6,134 nucleotides of DNA from Clostridia bacterium (GTDB lineage Bacteria; Bacillota; Clostridia; Oscillospirales; CAG-272): the NCBI GenBank assembly GCA_017379815.1, contig JAFNVK010000069.1, positions 1 through 6,134 of the forward strand, in the 5' to 3' direction. The notes under the pieces were generated by a model, which saw only the letters and a program-made list of their open reading frames with translations, had not been told where the DNA came from and did not search any database. How positions within the stretch are numbered: the stretch's first letter is position 1; every line of letters starts with the position of its first letter. Positions 1 through 5,204 of this stretch are shown here, piece by piece. A program made the position numbers and the translations under genes.

Positions 1-7
1 AAAGGAG
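1..7 (+). promoter_or_regulatory. ribosome binding site of the small lipoprotein gene
   Basis: AAAGGAG lies nine bases before the ATG at 17. It is a near-perfect Shine-Dalgarno sequence at a good distance and fixes the start of the lipoprotein gene. The promoter lies to the left of the window and cannot be seen. Confidence 0.85.
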
Positions 8-16
8 AAATTCAAC

Positions 17-424
17 ATGAAAAAGACTCTCAGACTGATTGCTCTCGCACTCGTACTTGTGATGTCCGTTGCGATGCTCGCATCCTGCGGCGCCCCCAAT
101 AAGGATCCCGACGATGCTATCGCTGCCCTTGAGGACAACGGCTACAAGGCCGCTAAGGATAACATCCTTGTTCCCCTCGCTCTGAAGGCACTCGGCGTTG
201 ACGGCGTGAAGACCGTTATCTCCGGCTCCGCTAAGATCGACGACAAGTTCGAGACCGTTACCGTGATCTACTTCGAGTCCAAGGACGATGCAAACGACGC
301 TTGGGAGAAGGTTCAGGAGTACGCAAACGGCGAGAAGGACGACAAGGCCGAGGATTGGGTCTGCAAGAAGTCCGGCGCGATGATCTACTACGGCACTCCC
401 GCCGCAGTCAAGGCTGCAAAGTAA
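17..424 (+). CDS. small secreted lipoprotein of unknown function
   Basis: This is a complete 135-residue gene. Residues 1-23 form a lipoprotein signal peptide: KK at the N-terminus, a hydrophobic stretch of Leu, Ala and Val, then the lipobox L-A-S-C with the lipid-modified Cys at 24. The product should therefore be processed by signal peptidase II and anchored on the outer face of the membrane. The mature part is about 112 residues, rich in Lys, Asp and Ala. It appears to alternate helices and strands: a helix near 34-42, a strand around 'TVTVIYF', the helix 'SKDDANDAWEKVQEY', then 'AMIYYG' and a Lys/Ala-rich C-terminal helix. This could be a small ferredoxin-like alpha/beta fold, but I recognise no family. 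Codon use is extreme: all Gly are GGC, all Ser TCC, all Glu GAG, and nearly all Lys AAG, which suggests high expression. The gene ends just before a strong terminator and converges on the minus-strand genes. Confidence 0.88.
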   Translation: MKKTLRLIALALVLVMSVAMLASCGAPNKDPDDAIAALEDNGYKAAKDNILVPLALKALGVDGVKTVISGSAKIDDKFETVTVIYFESKDDANDAWEKVQEYANGEKDDKAEDWVCKKSGAMIYYGTPAAVKAAK

Positions 425-439
425 TTTTCTAAACCGAAT

Positions 440-475
440 AAAAAAGCAGGATGCCTTCGGGCATCCTGCTTTTTT
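440..475. terminator. two-way intrinsic terminator between convergent genes
   Basis: A perfect 10-bp stem (446-455 with 460-469, GCAGGATGCC on the left arm) closes a TTCG tetraloop at 456-459. It is flanked by a run of A on the left (440-445) and a run of T on the right (470-475). Read on the plus strand it ends the lipoprotein transcript, 15 bases after its stop. Read on the minus strand it ends the heparinase-like transcript, whose stop codon is at 491. The symmetric A and T runs make it a plausible terminator in both directions. Confidence 0.92.
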
Positions 476-490
476 GTTGCCGCCCGGAGC

Positions 491-3238
491 TTACTCCTCC
501 CAACGGCTCATGGGTACGACGTCGTAATGCTTTTCGCTTCCCGTCTCGCCCTCGCAAAGCATACGGCAGACCACCGCCATGCGCAGGCGCTCCTTGACGG
601 GAACGCGCACCGTCAGGCGGGTAAATCCGCTCTCGGGATAGACCTCTTGCGCAAAGCGCGCGGGAGAGCCAACACCGCACAAGCGGCAGACCAGGGTCTT
701 GCCGTTGCGCGTAAGCTTTGCCATACGTCCGCTCTTGTTGAGCGTGACCTCGGCCTCGGTCCAAGCGCTCCAGACCGCCTCGCCCTCACCGTCCAGCACG
801 AGCTCGTCCTGAATGACGGCCACGCTGCGGTTCTCCAGAAGAAGCACGCCGCGCTTTCCGCGCAGAATGCGGTCGTTGGTTCCGCTCATGTCCACCACCG
901 CAAAGGCGCGGTCGGGGCTTCCCTTCGCCATCAGCAGCTTTGCCTCGGCATCGGGATTCTGATCGGGTGCGGGAGATGCGGGAGGATCGATCGTCAGGGT
1001 GTTCTGTCCCTCGGCGCGGCGGCGCAGGATAGCAGGCAGAGTCTCTACGCCTCCCGTCTCGGAGAAGAAGCGCTCACCGGCACAGTCCAGGATCACGCAT
1101 CCGGCATCCAACTCACCGCCGGGAATATTGTTGCAGCCGCCGTGCAGACCGACGGTCATCGCATCCGCGCTCCAATCCGAGCGCATTACGGCAAGACCCG
1201 CCTTGCGGTAGACGGCGTCCAGAGGCAGGTAGGGAGCGTCTCCCTCCTCCTCGGGCGTGTAAAAGAGCAGATCGAAGGGATGCACGGCCTTCTTGCCTGC
1301 CAGGATCTGCTGGCGGCGCATCCAGGCGGGAACGCCGTCCCCCGTCCGCAAACGGAACCAGGGCAGGATCGAGGTATCCGCAAAGCCTGCGGAGACGCTG
1401 TGGAAATTCCAGTAGCCGCCCGCGCCCTCGGTCATGATCGGGAAATACGCGGTCGCCGCAAAGCCGGGAGCCGAGGAAAGGCCGTAATCCGATCCGCACG
1501 CTCTCTGCAGCATGGCCGAAAGGAGAGCCAGGCCGCGCGTAGCGCACTCCCAACCGCTCACGCCCTGCGGATAGCCTCCGTCGGGGGCGTAGGGAGCAAA
1601 GCAGGGCTCTGCGTTGCGCAGAATGCGGTCGAGCAGGCGAAGCGCCGTTTCGGGGTAGACGTCGGCCAGAGCCAGCGCTGCGGCGCAAAGGCCTGCGTTG
1701 GCGATCGCGCCTGCAAAGCCTCCCGTCTGCCACATCTGTCCCTTGCCGTCGTAGATCTCAAGTCCCGGGCGCATCGCGTTGCGCGAAATGCCGCGCTCCA
1801 CGATCGCCTTGCGTGCCTCGCTCCAGGCGTGATGACACCAGTCGTAGGCGATCGCCATGCCAAGCGTCAGGTCGCCAAAGGTGCGCACAGAGCCCACCGT
1901 AAAGCGTTCAAGTCTTGCCACGGCCTCCGCCTCCTCGGCGGCGCGCTCACCGTATTTCTTGTCCCCCGTGAGGCGGAACAGGAGCGCAAAGGCGATCAGC
2001 GCATCGGCCGCATCGGCCAGCGCCTTTTCGGGAGCGTTCGCGTATGCGTCGGCAAAGGAACGGCCGTAGGCCTCACTGCCAACGCCGTACTGCGCCTTCA
2101 GGGCGTCCAGATAGCCGCCAAGCGTTGCATCGGTCTTGGCCAGCTTGCGCAGCTGCATCAGCTCGTCGTGCGAGAGCAGAAGACGTCCGCGCAGAGGATT
2201 GGGGAAGCGGCGGTGCAGATCGTCCAGAACCGTCTGCCCCGTTGGGCGCTCGAAGGTCATATCGGCAACGAGCTGCCATACGGTGGCCTCGTCCTTGACG
2301 CCGTCAAAAATGGCGCGGCGGTTGGAGAAGACGATCAGTCCGAGCGGATGCTGATAAAGCTGACGCCAATGGAAGAAGTTGCGCACGAACTCGGCAGGAA
2401 AATAGAGCGTGCCGTTGATGTTTCCGGGAATGAAGCCGAGATGCTCGGAAACGCCGTTGACCGTCATGCGGTTGGAGCCTGCGGAAAAGACGTACTTCTT
2501 GCGGCGGTAGGTAAAGGAGAGCGTGCCCGCCAGGTTATCCACCACGGCCGAATAGGCGATTCCTGCCGCCACGGGTGCCATGGGGATCCAGAGAATGCCG
2601 TTCTGCTCAAAGGGCTTGGCGTCGCTGCCGTCGATGGTGGTGGCAATGCGCGAGCGGTTGACGATGGCAAAGCGGCCGCTCTTGGCAAAGGCCGCCGCAC
2701 CCTTCAGCTCGGGCATCGAGGCGTAGAGCGGAGGGGCCATGCCCTGCCAAACGGTCAGGTTATCCAGGTAAAGCACGGTCTCGGTGCTGTTGGCCTGGCC
2801 GCCGACGGCGCAATCCAGAAGGATCTGCTTGATGCTGCCAAAGCCCGAGGGGCGGCGAACGGCGTGCAGGAAGGGCAGCTCGATGCGATAGTCGTTCCAG
2901 CCGTCCTTGGTGATGGGAAGGGTGATGGCGTAGCCGTCGCGTCCGCTTCCCTCCTCGCCCGTGTCCAGCATCAGATAAAAGCTTCCTCCCGCGCCCTTAA
3001 CCGAAAAGGCCGAGAAGGTCATGTAGCGGTAGGACGAAAGATCCGCTCCGTCCAAGGGGATGCTTACGCGCGTGCGGTCGGCATAGCGCCAGGCCGCGCA
3101 AACGTGCGCCGATCTTGCGTGCTTGAAGTCGGGCTGCATACCCGTTCTTCCGATCACGTCATAGCTGTTCCAGTCGATCAGGGTGCGGGCCTGCCCGACC
3201 TCTATCTTTTCCACACAGGTCTTCAAATTCTTTCTCAT
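491..3238 (-). CDS. heparinase II/III-like protein with CBM-like and stalk domains, probably divergent or inactive lyase
   Basis: The protein has 915 residues. Residues 15-165 resemble a carbohydrate-binding beta-sandwich ('YRYMTFSAFSV', 'WNDYRIELPF', 'LYLDNLTVW'). Residues 195-306 resemble the copper-amine-oxidase N-terminal stalk domain ('GILWIPMAPVAAGI', 'VNGVSEHLGFIPGNINGTLYFPAEFV'). Residues 345-645 look like the alpha/alpha toroid of polysaccharide lyases ('PDGGYPQG' near 552-559). Residues 675-910 match the heparinase II/III C-terminal beta-sandwich ('LDAGCVILDCAGERFF', 'RRRAEGQNTLTID'). Family members cleave uronic-acid polysaccharides by beta-elimination. By eye, however, the family's NWN, EG..Y and HGHLD-type positions read as FAG, QG..G and GGELD, so catalysis is doubtful. 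There is no signal peptide, and an in-frame TAA at 3245-3247 blocks any longer N-terminus; AGAGGA at 3249-3254 supports this ATG. The gene lies 35 bp behind the SGNH gene with no terminator between, so it is the second gene of an operon. The fold assignment is fairly sure; the substrate is unknown. Confidence 0.8.
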   Translation of the reverse strand: MRKNLKTCVEKIEVGQARTLIDWNSYDVIGRTGMQPDFKHARSAHVCAAWRYADRTRVSIPLDGADLSSYRYMTFSAFSVKGAGGSFYLMLDTGEEGSGRDGYAITLPITKDGWNDYRIELPFLHAVRRPSGFGSIKQILLDCAVGGQANSTETVLYLDNLTVWQGMAPPLYASMPELKGAAAFAKSGRFAIVNRSRIATTIDGSDAKPFEQNGILWIPMAPVAAGIAYSAVVDNLAGTLSFTYRRKKYVFSAGSNRMTVNGVSEHLGFIPGNINGTLYFPAEFVRNFFHWRQLYQHPLGLIVFSNRRAIFDGVKDEATVWQLVADMTFERPTGQTVLDDLHRRFPNPLRGRLLLSHDELMQLRKLAKTDATLGGYLDALKAQYGVGSEAYGRSFADAYANAPEKALADAADALIAFALLFRLTGDKKYGERAAEEAEAVARLERFTVGSVRTFGDLTLGMAIAYDWCHHAWSEARKAIVERGISRNAMRPGLEIYDGKGQMWQTGGFAGAIANAGLCAAALALADVYPETALRLLDRILRNAEPCFAPYAPDGGYPQGVSGWECATRGLALLSAMLQRACGSDYGLSSAPGFAATAYFPIMTEGAGGYWNFHSVSAGFADTSILPWFRLRTGDGVPAWMRRQQILAGKKAVHPFDLLFYTPEEEGDAPYLPLDAVYRKAGLAVMRSDWSADAMTVGLHGGCNNIPGGELDAGCVILDCAGERFFSETGGVETLPAILRRRAEGQNTLTIDPPASPAPDQNPDAEAKLLMAKGSPDRAFAVVDMSGTNDRILRGKRGVLLLENRSVAVIQDELVLDGEGEAVWSAWTEAEVTLNKSGRMAKLTRNGKTLVCRLCGVGSPARFAQEVYPESGFTRLTVRVPVKERLRMAVVCRMLCEGETGSEKHYDVVPMSRWEE

Positions 3239-3248
3239 GCTTCGTTAT

Positions 3249-3254
3249 TCCTCT
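3249..3254 (-). promoter_or_regulatory. ribosome binding site of the heparinase-like gene
   Basis: On the minus strand AGAGGA lies ten bases before the ATG at 3238. An in-frame TAA (3245-3247) sits between this site and the start codon, so translation cannot begin further upstream. This decides the start and rules out a missed signal peptide, unless there is a sequencing error. Confidence 0.7.
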
Positions 3255-3273
3255 GTCTATGTATTCTGAATGA

Positions 3274-5022
3274 TCAAGCAAAAATGGCGTACAGGTAGGC
3301 GCGAATGACCGCCGCCTCCTTGATATAGCCGCGCGAGCCGAGGTGGATCACGTCGGTAATTCTCTTTTCCTCGCCGTTTGCGGTCTCCACCGTTTCTACC
3401 ACGCGATCCGAGAAGCCGTTGATCGCAAGATAATTGGGAAGCAGATAGACTCCCTCCTCCTCGCGCTCACCAAAGGCCTCGCTCAAAAGATCAAAGTAGG
3501 CGAACTGCCTCTGGCGCAGGGAGAGAAGGCTGGCGTCGCTGCTCTGCGTCAGGTAATAGCCCTCGGCAGGCGAGCGGTATTCGGTCATCACGAGCACGCG
3601 AATGCTCTTGCCGACCGACGCACCAAAGGCGCGGATCGACTCCACGATGGCCGTAAGATGCTCCACCGAGTCGGCGGAATATCCGTCGTTTGCGCCAAGG
3701 TTGATGACCACGAAATCGGGCACCGCCGCAGGATAGAATTGGCTCATGTAATAGGCAAAGCTGAAGGCGCCCGTGGCGGGATCGGAAAAGGGATTTTCCA
3801 GCGTAAAGTCCTCACCCATGGTGACCGAGGGGTCGGTGGCGTAATTCTCGGCACTCCAGCCGCCGCGTCCCTCGTGGGGAATGAACGTCTCACCGTCGCT
3901 CGTCCGGCGCGTACCCAGCCAGGTGACGCCCGGAAGGGCCTTGGCCAGCGTTTTGACGATCTCTCCGTCCGAGATGCGGCTGTCGCCAAGGATCAAGCCC
4001 GTGAGCGAGAGAGCCTCGCGCTTTTCCACCACCTTGACCTCAAGGGAGGATTGCGCAACCGTTTCGATGCGGCCGTTCTCGACAATCTCCACAGAGACGT
4101 TCAGGCGGAAGCTGCCCACCTCGCTTGGAGTAATGGCAAAGCCCTCGCTCCCATCGTACACGCGCTCGCCGCCTCCCGTATAGGAATAGCGAACGGTCAG
4201 CCCCTCATCAAGAGAGGAGACGATCTGGTCGGTGATGAACCACGCCTGCTCGCCAAGCGTCAGCAGGATGCTGTCGGGCAGGTGCAGGACGGGGAGATTC
4301 CCCTCGTAATTGTAGCGCAGAGAGAAATAATGGCTGCGGGCATAGCAGACCTGCCCGTTGTAGAGGAAGCGGCTGTATCCGTTCTCGGGATCGTCGCGCT
4401 GAATGCCCGTGCGCAAAAGGGTATCCCCCTCGCTCACCACGGTCACGATGTTCCCCGTTCCGGGAACGTCACGAAGATTGAGATCGCCTTCCCCCTTGAC
4501 CACCATCTCGTAGACGGGGGTAAAGCCGTCGGCATCGGGCTCACCCATATCGACACCGCCCTCACTGATCACACCGGCATCCAAAAGAGTGCCGTCGGTC
4601 AGCGTCACGATCAGGCGGCCGTCCGAGGAGATATGAACGTCGGCCACGCCAACGCCATCCTTGCCGTTGGTGCCATCCTTACCGTCCTCGCCGTCCGTGC
4701 CGTTCTGGCCGTCCTTACCGTCCTCGCCGTCGCCTCCGCGCACGGCAAGAGAGAGGAGCCATTCGTGCAAGGAGCCGACAAATCCGTCCTCAAGCGCCAG
4801 CTCGTACGCGCTCTTTCCGTCAAGGCCGTCCTCGCCGTTCTTGCCGTCCTCGCCGTCCTCGCCGTCCGCGCCGTTCGCTCCGTCCGTGCCGTTCTGGCCG
4901 TTCGCTCCGTCAAGGCCGCGCACGATCCAAACGCCTCCTTGGGCAAGATTCAAAAAGAGCAGGACGGACACAAGGCATCCGACCAGGATCAAGAGCAATT
5001 CCATTACCGTTTGTTTCTTCAT
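3274..5022 (-). CDS. membrane-anchored collagen-like SGNH/GDSL esterase with SH3-like domain
   Basis: The protein has 582 residues. Residues 8-28 form a hydrophobic membrane anchor after MKKQ; the rest should lie outside the cell. Collagen-like Gly-X-Y triplets run from 36 to 71 and from 96 to 125, with Asp or Asn in nearly every Y position and no proline. Between them lies an insert ('KSAYELALEDGFVGSLHEWL') often seen in Firmicutes collagen-like proteins. A beta segment follows (124-156), then a bacterial SH3-like domain (about 168-238, 'LNLRDVPGTGNIVTVVSEGD'), an Ig-like beta region (about 240-333), and a C-terminal SGNH hydrolase (about 341-582). The hydrolase keeps GDS with Ser348, block II around Gly385, GAND with Asn445, and DVIH with Asp557 and His560, so it should be active. 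Such enzymes remove acetyl or other acyl groups from glycans; the substrate here is unknown. AAGGAG lies four bases before the ATG and a strong promoter lies upstream. It is the first gene of the operon with the heparinase-like gene. Confidence 0.88.
   Translation of the reverse strand: MKKQTVMELLLILVGCLVSVLLFLNLAQGGVWIVRGLDGANGQNGTDGANGADGEDGEDGKNGEDGLDGKSAYELALEDGFVGSLHEWLLSLAVRGGDGEDGKDGQNGTDGEDGKDGTNGKDGVGVADVHISSDGRLIVTLTDGTLLDAGVISEGGVDMGEPDADGFTPVYEMVVKGEGDLNLRDVPGTGNIVTVVSEGDTLLRTGIQRDDPENGYSRFLYNGQVCYARSHYFSLRYNYEGNLPVLHLPDSILLTLGEQAWFITDQIVSSLDEGLTVRYSYTGGGERVYDGSEGFAITPSEVGSFRLNVSVEIVENGRIETVAQSSLEVKVVEKREALSLTGLILGDSRISDGEIVKTLAKALPGVTWLGTRRTSDGETFIPHEGRGGWSAENYATDPSVTMGEDFTLENPFSDPATGAFSFAYYMSQFYPAAVPDFVVINLGANDGYSADSVEHLTAIVESIRAFGASVGKSIRVLVMTEYRSPAEGYYLTQSSDASLLSLRQRQFAYFDLLSEAFGEREEEGVYLLPNYLAINGFSDRVVETVETANGEEKRITDVIHLGSRGYIKEAAVIRAYLYAIFA
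4654..4737 (-). repeat. collagen-like triplet repeat, second block
   Basis: This low-complexity DNA encodes about ten Gly-X-Y triplets (residues 96-125 of the SGNH protein), such as GED, GKD, GQN and GTD. Nine of the ten have Asp or Asn in the third place and none has proline. On the plus strand it appears as recurring 'gccgtc' and 'ccgtcctc' units. Such repeats could change length by slippage. Confidence 0.8.
4816..4917 (-). repeat. collagen-like triplet repeat, first block
   Basis: About eleven to twelve Gly-X-Y triplets (residues 36-71 of the SGNH protein) directly follow the membrane anchor: GLD, GAN, GQN, GTD, GAN, GAD, GED, GED, GKN, GED, GLD. Every one of these has Asp or Asn in the third place. 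At the DNA level the block shares the same 9- to 15-base units with the second block, so recombination between the two is possible. Confidence 0.8.
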
Positions 5023-5026
5023 ACGT

Positions 5027-5032
5027 CTCCTT
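5027..5032 (-). promoter_or_regulatory. ribosome binding site of the SGNH hydrolase gene
   Basis: AAGGAG on the minus strand lies four bases before the ATG at 5022. The spacing is slightly short, but the match to the Shine-Dalgarno sequence is full, and it supports this start and thereby the N-terminal membrane anchor. Confidence 0.8.
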
Positions 5033-5081
5033 AAAAGCCCGTTTTTCGGGTCTGTATAGCATAATCAAGATCTTTACTTTT

Positions 5082-5110
5082 ATTATAACACGCCGACATT
5101 TTTTTGTAAA
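5082..5110 (-). promoter_or_regulatory. sigma-A type promoter of the SGNH/heparinase-like operon
   Basis: On the minus strand there is a -35 box TTTACA (5105-5110), a 17-base spacer, and a -10 box TATAAT (5082-5087) preceded by an extended -10 TG. Five of six -35 bases and all six -10 bases match the consensus. Transcription should start near 5075, giving a leader of about 50 bases. The region is AT-rich against a GC-rich background and lies just downstream of the dipeptidase terminator, so the operon has its own promoter. A 10-bp palindrome, AAATGCATTT (5108-5117), overlaps the -35 box and could be an operator, which is unproven. Confidence 0.85.
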
Positions 5111-5152
5111 TGCATTTTGCGGGAAAAGATCGGATTTTTTCTTTGCCAACGC

Positions 5153-5195
5153 AAAAAAAGCGTCCGCCAACCAAAAGGGGTCGGCGGACGCTTTT
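5153..5195 (-). terminator. intrinsic terminator of the dipeptidase gene
   Basis: Left arm 5160-5168 (GCGTCCGCC) pairs perfectly with 5183-5191, and the pairing extends through an A/T stretch to 5156-5195, giving 13 bp in all. The loop is 14 bases. On the minus strand the stem is followed by a run of seven T (5153-5159). It begins ten bases after the stop codon of the dipeptidase gene. Confidence 0.92.
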
Positions 5196-5204
5196 CACTT
5201 TTGC

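Noticed and set aside
527..3298. A 923-codon open frame on the plus strand opposite the heparinase-like gene
   Set aside because: It lies exactly in register with the sense codons and stays open because TTA, CTA and TCA are not used in the real gene. Its translation is low-complexity and resembles no family, and the sense protein has clear domains.
4654..4917. A CRISPR-like or tandem non-coding repeat array
   Set aside because: The units are short, irregular and in frame with Gly-X-Y triplets, with no unique spacers of constant length.
4975..4986. A lipobox (L-V-G-C at residues 13-16) in the SGNH protein
   Set aside because: The hydrophobic stretch continues for about ten residues beyond the Cys, which fits a transmembrane anchor better than a cleaved lipoprotein signal. 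Dual use cannot be fully excluded.
3343..5034. A 563-codon open frame on the plus strand opposite the SGNH gene
   Set aside because: It has the same cause. The Ala-Val-Leu repeats in its translation are the reverse complement of the collagen-like repeats.
5038..5050. A hairpin in the leader of the SGNH gene (CCCG, five A, CGGG on the minus strand)
   Set aside because: The stem is only four base pairs with no T run that would make a terminator, and no riboswitch-like structure surrounds it.
4611..5059. Repetitive Arg/Thr-rich and Pro/Ser-rich open frames on both strands
   Set aside because: They are other-frame readings of the collagen-coding repeats, without ribosome binding sites or conserved features.
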